DNA of 64,000 nt from Psococerastis gibbosa (lineage: Eukaryota; Arthropoda; Insecta; Psocodea; Psocidae): contig OZ020489.1 of assembly GCA_963971405.1 (NCBI GenBank), positions 45,524,510 to 45,588,509 of the forward strand. Reading direction: 5' to 3'. Position 1 is the stretch's first letter. Each line of letters starts with the position of its first letter. A program made the translations under genes and the position numbers. A model generated the notes under the pieces. That model was not told the origin of the DNA and ran no database searches. It worked only from the letters and a program-made list of their open reading frames with translations. Of this stretch, positions 1 to 11,273 are shown piece by piece.

Positions 1-740
1 TGGCCAAATCACAATGGCGGTTGCTTAAGTTGTTTTTATTATTTATTATAATATTATTGCATTGCTGCCGCAGAACTACATAATATATATTTGCTGCTGT
101 GCAAATCATTTTTCAATTTTAAAAATTCTATTGAATTGACAAAGAATTTTTGAGGTAAGCTGTGCTTTACCCTTTTAAGGTTTTAACCGGGTGGGTCATT
201 TTATTTAAGAACTGCAGGTCTGCAGCTGTGACTACAGCAACCAAAAACTGACGGCATCGAATGATGTATTATTTTTAGGGTGTCTTGCAGCGTGTCAAAG
301 ATTTAGTGTGGGCCTACAGGTATGTTATAAAAATCTCAGTCAATCAAATGGTCCATGACACACTAAGGTGGGATAGGTTGCGTCCAAAAACATAGTGTGA
401 TGCGAAAGCACACGTTAAACGTAGAGGGGGAGGGGGGATTTGTTTTACGTACATCCCAAATTAGTTCCCTGAACTCATCCATGCTGTAGAGTGGACGTTC
501 CTTTATCCTCCTTGTGACAACGGCCTTGAATTCTGATTCTTGAAAAACTGTCATTAAGGCTACTTGGCATGGCATTGTAAATATTAATACCTTATTACCG
601 AGCATCGGAATTATGCGACGGACCTACTCAGCTCTCTTCTGTTCCGGTTGGAGCTTTTTTAAGCGTGCCTCAGATGCACAGGCCGTGGCCATAGAATAGA
701 ATATTTCTGTATTGAGTCATTAACATGAAACAATAGGCGT
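1..740. other. Intergenic, nothing recognised
   Basis: AT-rich sequence with no gene I can support. A short open stretch on the minus strand (363-605, 80 codons) has no recognisable motif and no splice context, so I leave it as chance. Confidence 0.5.
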
Positions 741-1030
741 TCTAAAACCTAAGGCACAATAACAGCGATGAGCGACTGGATCCTATACTATAAGGTTTCG
801 CCTACCTTAGAAAATTCCCGATTGAACTGAGAGCGGCAAGAAATGCTTCTAAATTCCCTAAATTGCTCAGAAACCATCTCTTAGAGAAAGCTTTCTACAC
901 TGTGGCTGAGGGACTAGCACAATGACAATGACAGAACTACCTGATTTGGACGATATTGTGACGATTTTATTTTATACTTTTATTGTATAATTTAACGGGA
1001 AAATGTATTGTATAACAATAAATAAATGAA
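741..1030 (+). mobile_element. LINE 3' end fragment, copy 1
   Basis: This stretch matches 7660-7915 almost base for base in the same orientation. The conserved part reads in one frame as a leucine- and lysine-rich tail (NHLLEKAFYTV), like the C-terminal tail of Jockey/CR1-type LINE reverse transcriptases. It ends in an A/T-rich tail with AATAAATAAATG. Only the last few hundred bases are present, so this is a 5'-truncated, dead insertion. The clade is inferred from the tail only. Confidence 0.6.
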
Positions 1031-1119
1031 ACACTAAAAAATTGCCTAAAGCAATATACCAGTGTTGTTAGTATAGTACCATATTACTAACAAGTAATAT
1101 GTTTTAGCCTGCTACCTTT

Positions 1120-1198
1120 CCCAAAATTAGAAAATTTAGTAAAAGCTGGACTTGTTGGGATTCGAAACCATTCATGGCATCTGCTGGACCACTAGCCC
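1120..1198 (-). repeat. tRNA-derived SINE, decayed copy
   Basis: Read on the minus strand it starts GGGCTAGTGGTCCAGC, carries a B-box-like GGTTTCGAATCCC and a 3' acceptor-like CAAGTCC, then a tail ending TTCTAATTTTGGG. The same layout is seen in the better copy at 29928-30026. The middle of the tRNA-like head is deleted. It sits head to head with the plus-strand copy at 1260-1334. Confidence 0.6.
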
Positions 1199-1259
1199 GA
1201 CTAGTACAGTGTCTGACACTGCTAAATCCTCTAGCCCTGCTATTTGACAGGATTCGTAT

Positions 1260-1334
1260 TGCTGACAAGGTTAGCGTAGATCGTGGGTTCGAATCCCGCC
1301 AAGTCTAGTTTTTTTCTAAATCCTCTAATTTTGG
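1260..1334 (+). repeat. tRNA-derived SINE, 5'-truncated copy
   Basis: It shares GCGTAGATCGTGGGTTCGAA, the CCCGCCAAG acceptor side and the tail CCTCTAATTTTGG with the SINE at 29928-30026. The B box is intact but the A-box half is not recognisable, so this is a partial or diverged copy. Confidence 0.65.
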
Positions 1335-2773
1335 TTATAAGAATGTGGTTACGTCTTCAAGTTAATATAATGTCAGTAAATATACCAAATAATACTGCAA
1401 TATAATATTGAATACTGCCTTTGGCTTTCTGTATGCTTTCATGTGAACTTGCACATTAGTTGTTGTAAAATTTAGACAGCAACAATAGGAACAATACGCC
1501 AATATGCCCTTTCCTAAAGCTTTGGATTGTTGGAATACAGTTAGGACAGCAAACACTGGCCACTGTGCTCCCACCGAGTTGTGTTGTTTTAATTTTTATT
1601 TTTAGGATAACTTTTAATATCTGTATTTCAGTGTTTTCCTTCATTTAACAAATGCTTATTTCTGTAAATTGAGAAATTTCATATATTCCAACAAATAACT
1701 CAAACTTCATTGATTTATAACACCGCTGCATAAACATTTAATGTGAACATTATACGGTAGTTTAATATTTCCTGCACCTGAGCAGATGTCAACATTTCAA
1801 ATTAACTGCTACCTCATAAAAAATATTGGAGTCCCCAATGTTGTTCTTCAAGTTACAATCCATATATATATTTATTATGTTGTTCTGTGTTACAGTCCAT
1901 TAACATAAAATGCGCTTTGCCTACGATACAATTCATTGCAATTCGTCGGCTCATATTATTATTTAGGTTATTAGATTTTATAAATTCATACAACAGTTTC
2001 GTAGCCGCTAAATTTCCCCTTTAAGGCTTGCTTAAGAGACCCTTCGAAGATCAATTAAATTGGTCTGATGGGGCACTGCCTATCGAAGTGCCAAAACTCA
2101 TAAGTGCCCAAAATAGTGACCAACCCAACATAAACGTCGAAAAGAATTAAGAAAAAAAACTAAAACTGAAGTGTGTTAACCCTTGTCTCAGTCGATGGTG
2201 GTCATAATCTACATACATGAAGTAGAGGCGAGCAAGTAAGACTACTCATAACTCTCACTGGACCTCATAGTGTAAAAAAATTCCACAGCCTGCAATTTTC
2301 AACCGAAATGAATTTTTAATGTCTCATTAGAAGCAGTATGAATTAAGGTTTCAAATGAGTATTTTCAAATTCACCCCTTCACCCTTTAAACACGAGTGGA
2401 ACACAAAATTTTAAAAAAAAAATGACGCGAAAAAATTCATCTTTAGCAATCCCATTTGAATTGCATGGGCGGGTTTAAAGCAATTTTACGGGCAGATTTA
2501 GAAGGCCTATCTTAATTTAAATTATACCCATGTCTTCGTCTTTTCTTCCTCTTTCAGGCCATGCTATATTTGTGGTGATCAAGCAAGGGGCTTGGCTTTT
2601 GGGGTGTGAAACGTCAGGGGGCGCGCACGATTTTCAACAAAAATAGGCCTCTTTCGGCCGCGTTATTATCTATTTAAAAAAATTCAAACTATTTAAGGGC
2701 TTTTCCACATTTCTTTCTCTTTCCAGCCATATATTATGTAAGTGACATTTAGTAATTTAGGCGTTGTCACGTT
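1335..2773. other. Intergenic, nothing recognised
   Basis: About 1.4 kb of AT-rich sequence. Short frames exist on both strands but none shows a domain, splice signals or codon bias. No clear repeat structure was seen. Confidence 0.5.
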
Positions 2774-2781
2774 AAACTATC

Positions 2782-3039
2782 CAAGGACGGATTTTGCCTC
2801 CAATTTAGGAGGGGGGGTCAGCGGGCAGGTTCAATGGATTATAACATTAAAAAACATAATTATTTTTAATTCCCACTGTTATTATTATTATGATTTTTGC
2901 ATTTGTGGGTTCACATACAGCCATGGTGGGTAGGGAACCCAATTCCCACTGTAAACCCATTGTAATCTCGTGTAAGTTAATTTATTTGGGGGGGGGGTCC
3001 CGAACCTCTGACCCCCCCCCCCCCTAAAATCCACCCTTG
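2782..3039. mobile_element. hAT-type MITE with 8-bp target duplication
   Basis: The ends are inverted: CAAGGACGGATTTT at the left and AAAATCCACCCTTG at the right. Both flanks carry the same eight bases, AAACTATC (2774-2781 and 3040-3047). Eight-base duplications are the hallmark of hAT transposition. The 258-bp body codes for nothing and holds long G and C runs just inside each end that would pair with each other. It is non-autonomous and, with an intact target duplication, probably not very old. Confidence 0.8.
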
Positions 3040-3350
3040 AAACTATCGTCTGTAAAGCGACTTTACAACCGACTTACAGACAACCAATATAATTAATGAA
3101 ATGCTATTATAATCTTAGCAACAATAAAGAAAGAGAATTGTCTTTATTTTCCATAAAATAATTGAATTGAATTTGTATGCATGCTTATAATAATAAAAGC
3201 GTTTTGCTTAAAATATATCTAATTTGGCTTTACTTAACCAATTTCTGTAAAGTTGTAAATATATTGTAGTAGATCATTTTTCGGAAAATGATGTCATAAG
3301 GAAGTTTCACTTCTTACGTGTGTACACCGATACCGCTAATTTTTTTTCTG

Positions 3351-3357
3351 TATAAAT
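3351..3357 (+). promoter_or_regulatory. TATA-like box upstream of zinc-finger gene
   Basis: TATAAAT lies about 110 bp upstream of the chosen ATG (3461). Between them is a pyrimidine-rich tract ending TTATTTCTAG (to 3434), which could be a 3' splice site of a leader intron. Position and sequence fit a core promoter; this is inference. Confidence 0.35.
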
Positions 3358-3460
3358 GGCTGTGGCCTAGTAATGGTATTGAGAGGGCTTGTGTGTTTAT
3401 ATGACATTTTTGTTTAGTCCCTTGTTATTTCTAGGTTTGAAGCTTCGAATTATTTCCGTC

Positions 3461-5266
3461 ATGGACAGTATAGGAAACGTGGGAGTAGTTGAGAAGCGAC
3501 TAAGGAGGAAACCGCTGCGATATCGCCAGGACGTGGTATTACCGCCCAGCCGTAAATATGCAAAGAAGGTTGAAGATAAATTACAAAATGCTGAAAATAA
3601 GCTTGACATTAAGCCAGTAACATCTCATTATGACACAATTACAATAAAGATTGAAAACAATTTTGAAGATGTTTTTGGGGAGTATGCTCCTACTGAAGAA
3701 GACATAAAAAATTCCATAATACTTAACAATCTCGAGGGAGAATTTGATTCCAATAAAAACGAGCAAAATTTGAAGTCACCTGTTATGTCTGACCAGAAGG
3801 AATTTCACATAAGTGGTAATGTTAAAATTGAGTCTGAGGTAGAGTTTATAAAACTTGAAAAAGATATAAAGATAGAAGTTTTGGAAATTGATTTTAAAGA
3901 TATTCAGCAAAGTCCTGGGAATGTACCCGATCCTGCCGAAACAAGTGAGTCTTTGTTACTTAAATTACTAGAGGGTAAGGAGAAAGATAATAATACAGGA
4001 AAGAGGGCTCTCAGGGAACCCCGGTGTAGTGATGATGTAATTCGAAAGCGAAGAAGGAGCACGCCAATTAGGTACAGTCAAGTTCCGTACATATTAATAA
4101 AGGAACATAAAAGGACCAAAAAGCGTAGTGGTGAAAAACAATCCCACTCCAATCTAAACAATGTTCAGACTAAACAAGAATGTGAGTTTGCAACTATACG
4201 GGATGACAATTTTAAAAACATGTATGTAAATCCTACTAAATCTAAGAAACCTAACCAGCTAGTACAAATGAGTCGCAGTTTAACTCAACAAGGACAGGTG
4301 ATGTATGAAAGTTTCGATGATTTTGTTGCGGGTTTAACAAAAGCAAACGAATCTATTACGCAAATGCTGACGATTGGCAATAAAATTGAGCAGCAAGAAG
4401 ACAATTTAGTGGCGAAATGGTATGATGAGGAGAAAATAGATCCTAATGACAGTAACAGTGCTATAACATTGGAACATTGTTACGATAGGGCATATTTTCA
4501 GTGTGGATTGTGTTTCGGTGTATTTGGTAGAGGTACCGGCGACGCGCGGGCAAATATCTGCAAGACTTGTTCGGTTCGCACTACGAAGACGAAACATGGC
4601 CCCATCCTCGCTTGCAACTACTGCGAATTGGCATTGAGAGACTCGAAGGGCTTAGAGTGCCACTTACGCCTGCACACGGGCCACATCACCTACAACTGTT
4701 CCCTCTGTGACCAAACCTTTTACAAGGCCCGTCTGCTCAAGAAACACTTTAAAAAGCACCCCGACAACAACCCCAAGGCCTTGTGCAGTGTCTGTAAGCG
4801 GACGTTTCATCACGTCGGGTTTCTAGCTCAACATATGAGAGCACACGGGGAGAGTCCGTACACTTGTAGCCACTGTGTACGCGTGTTTACCTCCAAGAAG
4901 TCCATTGAGCGTCACATCCTGCGGACTCATCTGGGTAAAACCGGTTACGAGTGCAGTCAGTGCGGAAAGAAATTCGAGTACAACTGTCACCTGCAGATCC
5001 ATTTGAGATACCACTCGGGAGAGAAACCGTTTCGCTGCAGCTACTGCCCACAACGGTATTCCACTTCAGGAGAGCGGACCGTGCATGTGCAGAGATGGCA
5101 CCAGTCAAAGCGGAAGCGTGTTTGTCCTCTCTGTAGCCAGACGTTTTTGACCAACTCCTCGTTGCGAATGCACGTCAAGGGCCACCTGGGGGTCAGGAAG
5201 ACGCGAGCTGGCGGTATTTCTGCCAAGTGTGCGACAAAGGTTACAACTTCAGGTGGCCGTTCTTGA
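3461..5266 (+). CDS. C2H2 zinc-finger protein, probable terminal frameshift
   Basis: Probable nuclear DNA-binding transcription factor; I do not recognise the orthologue. The ATG at 3461 (MDSIGNVGVVEKRLRRKP) is chosen over upstream in-frame codons because a likely 3' splice site ends at 3434. The first ~340 residues are acidic and lysine-rich with no domain I can name. Then comes a cysteine cluster (CGLCFGVF, CKTC), followed by seven C2H2 fingers with cysteine pairs CNYC, CSLC, CSVC, CSHC, CSQC, CSYC and CPLC. One classic TGEKP-type linker (SGEKPF) is visible. The open frame ends at 5266 after an unrelated tail. A neighbouring frame encodes an eighth finger (CQVC ... HMKSH) ending at 5316, so one base seems lost near the G run at about 5187-5191. 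There is no intron in the coding part, and finger-region GC is higher than the surroundings. No KRAB, BTB or ZAD domain was seen. Confidence 0.85.
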   Translation: MDSIGNVGVVEKRLRRKPLRYRQDVVLPPSRKYAKKVEDKLQNAENKLDIKPVTSHYDTITIKIENNFEDVFGEYAPTEEDIKNSIILNNLEGEFDSNKNEQNLKSPVMSDQKEFHISGNVKIESEVEFIKLEKDIKIEVLEIDFKDIQQSPGNVPDPAETSESLLLKLLEGKEKDNNTGKRALREPRCSDDVIRKRRRSTPIRYSQVPYILIKEHKRTKKRSGEKQSHSNLNNVQTKQECEFATIRDDNFKNMYVNPTKSKKPNQLVQMSRSLTQQGQVMYESFDDFVAGLTKANESITQMLTIGNKIEQQEDNLVAKWYDEEKIDPNDSNSAITLEHCYDRAYFQCGLCFGVFGRGTGDARANICKTCSVRTTKTKHGPILACNYCELALRDSKGLECHLRLHTGHITYNCSLCDQTFYKARLLKKHFKKHPDNNPKALCSVCKRTFHHVGFLAQHMRAHGESPYTCSHCVRVFTSKKSIERHILRTHLGKTGYECSQCGKKFEYNCHLQIHLRYHSGEKPFRCSYCPQRYSTSGERTVHVQRWHQSKRKRVCPLCSQTFLTNSSLRMHVKGHLGVRKTRAGGISAKCATKVTTSGGRS

Positions 5267-5316
5267 AGCACATGAAGAGTCACGAAAATTCGCTAGGTTA
5301 TGAGCCATGGCTATAA

Positions 5317-5864
5317 ATAAGAGTCGAGCCCGATTAGGAACCTAATCTGGGACAAGTCAATGAACGATAGTTGGCACCATCGTCTTTCTATTATCTGAAT
5401 AATGAGCCAAGCTTGTCTGTATAGTAATTCAATATGCAGCTCCCTTATTCGTGTCCTGTAAATTGATGTACTGCATTCTTTGTGACCTGATAATCATTGC
5501 TTTCCTATTTATCAGGTATAAGTAGTATAAGGTAGGCTTGCCAGACGTCCCGATTTGCCTGGGACAGTCCCGATTTTTAAGGTAATGTCCCGAAAAGACA
5601 GCCAAATGTCACGATTTTCAAAGTTTTAGACAATTATTTTTGTTATTATTATCATTTAAAATCGTATGTCATTTGGCGGATTGTATAGAAAAGTATGAAC
5701 ATTGCTATCTTCCCAGGTTTCGAAGCAATGATTTACTGAGACTGAATTAAATTGCATACAAAACCTTGTGAGAGTTTCCTTGGTGACTTCATGGAACTTG
5801 GAGAACATCATGAGTAGAAGAACAACGCAATGATCCACAGTGAAATTCTATAATAGTGACCGGT
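5317..5864. other. Intergenic, nothing recognised
   Basis: Downstream of the zinc-finger gene. It contains short A/T-rich sequence, GTCCCGATTT repeats around 5547-5620, and no coding region or polyadenylation signal I would stand behind. Confidence 0.45.
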
Positions 5865-6660
5865 TTCGGATAAAATCCATCATCAGAGAGAAAAAGTGTT
5901 TTTTACGAAATGTCTGTCTGTCGCTCTGTCTGTCTGTGTTCATCGATTTCCGGGCCAACTACTCGGCCGATGTTGATGAAATTTAGCATGTAGGTTCACA
6001 AAAATCATACCTCGAGACCATTTTTTTTATTTTGGGCTAACTCAATTTGGGGGGCTTTATTCTCAAAAAACTCCAAAAAAACGTCTAAAAAAAATTATTT
6101 CTAAAAAAACGGCTCCAACGATTTCTTTTAAATTCACATCTATTTTAGTCGTTATTAATGTAAACAAAATGCGGGGGGTCGCTTGCTCCTTGATAGTTTG
6201 CTTCTGGGGGTAAAAAAAAATAAAAATAACTCAATTTTCGTGAAAAATGACTAAAAAATAATTTTTCTGCGGAACCTTTCCATCGATGATTTCTACCTTC
6301 AGGTATGTTTTAGGTGTTCAATAGGATAACAAAAACGGACAGGTTGCATTCCCAAAAAAATATTTGCGTCTGTGCAAAAAATTATTTTTTGAGAAATTAT
6401 GGAAAATTCACGCTCCAATACATAACGTGCCATGTGCCATTGTTACTACTGTTACAATGTATTGGTCTGTTCGTTCCAGAATATGAAATTGAGTTTTAAG
6501 GGGTTTTTAATATATATTGAGGTGAACCCCCCCCCCCCCCCCCCCCTTCGAGGAATCTGAACTTTAACCATAGGGAAATTATTTCCTATGAAATTACGCA
6601 TGTCAATATCTACTAATTTATAAATTGGAAAGCATGTTCGAGTAAACTCGGACCGGTTCT
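5865..6660 (-). repeat. Dispersed (GACA)n-bearing repeat, copy 1
   Basis: Member of a family with copies at 15490-16650, 19725-20010 and 46224-47434 and fragments at 8815-8990, 26270-26480 and 56200-56310. Hallmarks read on the minus strand: AAGAACCGGTCCGAGT at the start, a G/C homopolymer, two A/T-rich blocks around AAATCGTTGGAGCCG, then AAATCGATGAACA with a GACA microsatellite and ACATTTCGTAAAAA. In this copy the start overlaps the C-terminal coding end of the hAT remnant, so the family may be the 3' part of that hAT element. Confidence 0.65.
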
Positions 6661-7600
6661 TATAGCTGTTATTAATCAGATTCATATTTGAAAAGAGTTG
6701 TTCACAAGAAGAAGTACACACGAAAATTGATAAAACTCCGTAAGCTTTTTCAAGTGTTTGTAGGACGCGGGAAGACTGTCCCAGGCCTTGTAAATTAAAA
6801 CCTCCTCCTTTTCTACTTCCTCCAGCTTCGACCACTTGTGCTCTGAGCTGAGCTCACATTTCATCTTTTCCAGTTCTTCCAAATCGGAAGTAATTTGAAT
6901 AAATTTTGAAGCCCACAGAAATTTGTTAATTAAATCCGAAAACAGCTCCAACTGTAAGGCCCCGCCATCCCCGCCAAATTCTTCTACGCGTGCTGTTATT
7001 GGCTTTTTAATGAAAGCGAGTGTTACTTTGCTGTCTGCGAACGGTTGAAATCTTTTTGAAAACGCTGTCTTCATGTTACCAATTACCGTTTGGAAGTAGC
7101 TAATGTCAATATCTGACTTATGGTCTTCCAAATGCTTCTTTAGGGTTGGAAAATGGAGCATGGAGTTTTTCATGTCTTCAATGAACAGAGACAGTTTATT
7201 CTCAAATGTCAAATGTTGTTACTTGTTCTAGCATAGAGATGGCGCATTTCCCACTTAATATTTAGTTGATTCAACTCATCAGTGAGGTCTACCATGAAGG
7301 TAGAACCTTAGCAGCCACTGGTCATTATCCAACTCATCATAGCTGATTTCCTTTTCTACAAGGAAAACTGTTATCTCGTCAAATAAGTTAAGGATGCAAA
7401 GCGTATTGAAACACTGCCCTGGGTCAACAAGCCAACTTTATTATGCAAAGTTAAGTAATATTCAATTCCGACCTCTTTGAGAAATTCTTGTGAATTGTCG
7501 GTGGCCGTGGCCTCTAGCCAAATTGAGTTTGTTATGTTAGTGACCAGATTCATAACTGCTTTTGAATTTTTTGAAAGAGCCATTGAATAGCCTACATAAT
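6545..7600 (-). mobile_element. hAT transposase remnant (GTF2IRD2/ZBED-like type)
   Basis: Several adjoining minus-strand frames together resemble the C-terminal half of a hAT transposase of the kind related to GTF2IRD2. Seen in order: a segment with ATATDNSQEFLKEVGIEYYL (7371-7583), an helical segment with LSLFIEDMKNSMLHFPTLKK (6682-7212), and the hAT dimerisation motif CEQLFSNMNLI (6452-6835). The frames are interrupted, so the transposase is dead. No N-terminal BED finger, inverted ends or target duplication could be placed. The 3' side runs straight into the dispersed repeat at 5865-6660. Confidence 0.7.
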
Positions 7601-7659
7601 AGGGGGAAATTTAAACAACACAATTCAAAAAGGAGACCTTGTAAGGCCAGCACCATGCA

Positions 7660-7915
7660 CAGCCAAGTGTGAGTGACTGGATCCTATACTACAAGGTTTC
7701 GCTTACCTTAGAAAATTCCCGACTGCACTGAGAGCGGCGAGAAATGCTACTGACTTCCCTAAATTGCTTAGAAACCATCTCTTAGAGAACGCTTTCTACG
7801 TTGTCACTGAGGCACTAGCACAATGACAGCACTACCTGATTTTTACGATTTTACTTTATACTTTGTTGTCGATTAATTTAGTTGTATAATTTAACAGAAA
7901 TATATATTTATTTAT
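7660..7915 (+). mobile_element. LINE 3' end fragment, copy 2
   Basis: Near-identical in the same orientation to 741-1030, over the tail-coding part and the A/T-rich 3' end. The two copies bracket the zinc-finger gene and the hAT remnant at a spacing of about 6.9 kb. Confidence 0.6.
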
Positions 7916-8289
7916 TTAATAATTTAGCATGCATTTCCTTGGTTTCAGCTTTTATATCAACTTTTCCATTCCGTGAAACAAGTATAGCAAAACATAGCCT
8001 TGCATCGTATCCTTCTTTCTTATTATTATTATTATTATTATATTTATTCAGTCCCATAAACATTACATAGTGATACATAGGTATTGCCACAGGCCAAGGC
8101 CGTGCGTGGCTAGTTAAAGGGATGTTAGTCAAGCTTAAAAATAAAGTTAATTAAAGATTACGTTAGGTTAGGTTAGTTGCTTATTTTCTAAAAGTTCACA
8201 GTGCACTCAATAAAATTGTCCTTGATGCTGATTAGTTTAATATTGAAAAGAATTGAAATAAGTAAATGAATGAATGGAATCTTATTGGA

Positions 8290-8745
8290 AGGGGAGGGGG
8301 GGGGGGGAGTTGAAAATTACATATTCTTAAAAGAGATTCAAGTGCTGGGAAGCTTTGGTTATAAATACTCGTAGCCTTTTACCATCCTTCAAGTTTCTGG
8401 GCAGATCATTATAGATAGAGAGTGCCTTGTATTGCGCTGTATTTTTAGTTTTACTTGTTCTTGGTTTTTCGTGCAGTAGGGGTTTTCTCTCTTTATATCT
8501 TGTGCCATGTTCGTGGGAGACTTCGGGATGCAGGCCTAAAAGCTTATTTTTGTATAACTGTATTAGAGATTGTTTGGTAAATATTTTATTGATGGTTGGG
8601 ACTTTGGCAATATGAAAAAGCTCTTCAGTGGGGAATAATTTAGGCTTTTTGTACATAATTTTAAGGATTTTCTTTTGAATTTTAATTAGCCGTTCAAGTT
8701 CATTTTTCTTGACCACAATACGTGTAGTATGGGTACATAGCAATG
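8290..8745 (-). mobile_element. LINE reverse-transcriptase C-terminal fragment
   Basis: The minus-strand frame 8327-8743 (138 aa) contains LERLIKIQKKILKIMYKKP, then a HxxG-rich region and SIYNDLPRNLKDGKRLRVF. This is the post-polymerase thumb and C-terminal tail seen in Jockey/CR1/L2-type LINE ORF2 proteins. No catalytic FADD box is present. It ends at a G run near 8290. A different family from 741-1030 and 7660-7915. Confidence 0.65.
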
Positions 8746-8814
8746 AAAATAATATAATGCCTCATTGGGTCTGGCTGAACACCAAGTGTATAGCACAAAA
8801 TGGAAACTATGTTG

Positions 8815-8990
8815 CCCTAGAGTAGTTTGGCCGCAAATCGCAGTACAGAGATAGACTGACAGACATTTGCAAAAACCTCTTTTTTGGGATCCTGGGCGTA
8901 AATCCGTTGAAATCTCGAATTCTAAAATGTTCACCATCAGAAAACTTTCCGCTTAACAAATAAATAGGAAAATAAACGAACAGCATGCTC
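8815..8990 (+). repeat. Dispersed (GACA)n repeat, 3' fragment
   Basis: Matches the 3' part of the family seen at 46224-47434: GACTGACAGACATTT, then CCTGGGCGTAAATCCGTTGA and ATCTCGAATT, ACCATCA and a TTCC-rich end. Only about 170 bp is left. Confidence 0.55.
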
Positions 8991-11273
8991 ATGAAATGTT
9001 TTAGACGGCCGGTTTTCATAATGGGTTCTAGAGTGGCAAGTGTATATTTTGTCCGACAGCAGATTTAACTGACACAATGGCGATTTTCTGTCGCGACTAC
9101 AACGCCCTATTACTGCTGGCAATGGGCGTCGGTAAATCTGCTGTTTGTATCTCAGCGGTAGTACGACGAGCCATCACAACAGAAAATCGTCTATGGCTAC
9201 GTGCACCGGGACTAAAGTGGTCAAACCATAAGAAAACACCATCTCAACAAAAATAAATTTTATTAGAAAGGTCCGACGAAATTTTAACAACTAATAACAA
9301 AAACTATTTATTTACGCCACAACTACAATAATAGATCAGCTGAGCTTGTACACATCAAGCAATTTTTGATGAGAAATTAACAGAACTATTAAGTGAGCAA
9401 CTGAAGACCGCGAGACTACTTGCAAATGCCGCTCAAAAGATACTGTAGCTGTGGAAAATAAATCCCATTTTAGAACATACAATAATAGTAAGAAGATTCT
9501 TATGCAAAAGCAATGTCCGTACAATAAGAGAAAAAACACATCAAATGTTATTGCTGTTTTATTATGATTGGTGTCAACTACTGGTACTTACCTACATTTT
9601 GCAATTAATAAAACATAATTCTCTTACAATGCATTGCTGTACCGCATATTTGTAAAATAACTCGTGTTAAATACACAGCATTTGTGACTATTGAAGTAAA
9701 TTAAAAATTTAACCAAAGAAGAATGCTCTACAAAGATAAGAGTATAAAGCCACTTAACACTTAATGGCAAGCTTTGGTGCCACGGAAGACTTGCGATGTT
9801 TAATATTACATTTCACAACATCTTAGCCAACATTATTGGCATACTTTGAATCACACCACTAGGCTGCAAATCCAATTTTATGAGTTTGTTTGCCTGTTGG
9901 GTGTGTCACACGGCCAAAGTCAGACTTATTATCAGATATATTTGACTTATCTAACATGGTCATCAATGACAGTAACTAAACTTATAAAAGCTTTATCAAA
10001 CATTCAGTCCCCATAGACGATCCAGTCCGTTCCGGTCCATCGCTCCAACCGAAAATGCAATCTTGGTAGGGAAAAAGAACAGTGGCGTTGTTGCTTAAAA
10101 TATGGAATTACTGAATCAAATGTCTACCGTCTAATACATCGAGCTTTGCATACATAAAAAAAACTTTATAGCGTCAGTTAGTTCAATTATTTTAAATAAA
10201 ACGTATATAAAATCTTCATCGCTTAAGATTGAAGATTAACTGAGTCTTTTGTTGATTGGAGCTGCCATTATTTAGCCAGATTAACATGTTGAAGGTATTG
10301 ACAAGATCTACCCCCATTATACACTCAAATATTAGACCAATTAACGGAAATATATATTGTATTGTAATCTTAGAACCAATAAATATTGTCCAAAGAAAAA
10401 TTGAGATAGTGTAATATCTTAATTCAGATATACTTCAAGATAAACATTCCAAATATTTCTTCGGTCGAATGAATATTCGAGTGCGTAATCATTAATTTAA
10501 CTAAGTATTGAAAATACAATAGTGATAAAAATTATTCTCGTCAGGTTATTCCCGATCGTAAGGCTTGTGATAATGTCCTTTTAACGTACAGATAAAAAAT
10601 ATTCCATAAATCTGCCCTGTGCTTAGTTGTATACCCCAATCCTTCAAAGAACAGCCCTAAAAGCAATTCAAATCCTCACTCAAAGTGTTTCTTACCCAAA
10701 ATGGTTTTTACACAACGGACGAAATAACGGCAGCTATCTCAATTATCATTTAGAATAGAATTTGTTACTGAAAGAATTGTATTGGATAACAGTAACTAAT
10801 TTGTAACGCAATTTCTTGTATTCTGTGAATGTGATGACCTAGGTCTCTCATTTAATTTATATAATGAAAATAAAGGTGAATATTATTATTATTACCCAAT
10901 CCAGCAAAAAAAAAAAGTTGGAACCGTTACCGCTCCGATTGTCTTGAAAGGAAACTATTTTTTGATGGGGTAGTATTTAGCCATAATCTAGTCTAGGGTA
11001 TGTTTCGTGTGATTTTCTAAATTAATATATTAAAATAGTTTTCTGAAACCTGATATGACTTCAAAACTCAAACAAGCATGATTGGAAAGGTGTGCCATCA
11101 TAACAGAAATGGCCGCAGGTATTACAGTCAAATTACGCTCAAGTGGTTGGCTGTGGGATCGTCGTTGTCCTTCTCCACTTGTTGACGACACTCGTGAGGT
11201 ACTGCAGTTGTGATGGGCGCGAAGTCGTGGTCCTCGTGGTTGCAGGTATTAGTCACATCACTGAATTGTTGGA
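8991..11273. other. Intergenic, nothing recognised
   Basis: About 2.3 kb between the repeat fragment and the stop codon of HMG-CoA synthase. The last part should hold the 3' UTR of that gene (it is on the minus strand), but I found no polyadenylation site I trust. No coding region is visible. Confidence 0.45.

Noticed and set aside
8162-8176. TTAGG repeats (TTAGGTTAGGTTAG)
   Set aside because: Under three units; too short to be an interstitial telomere and common by chance in insect DNA.
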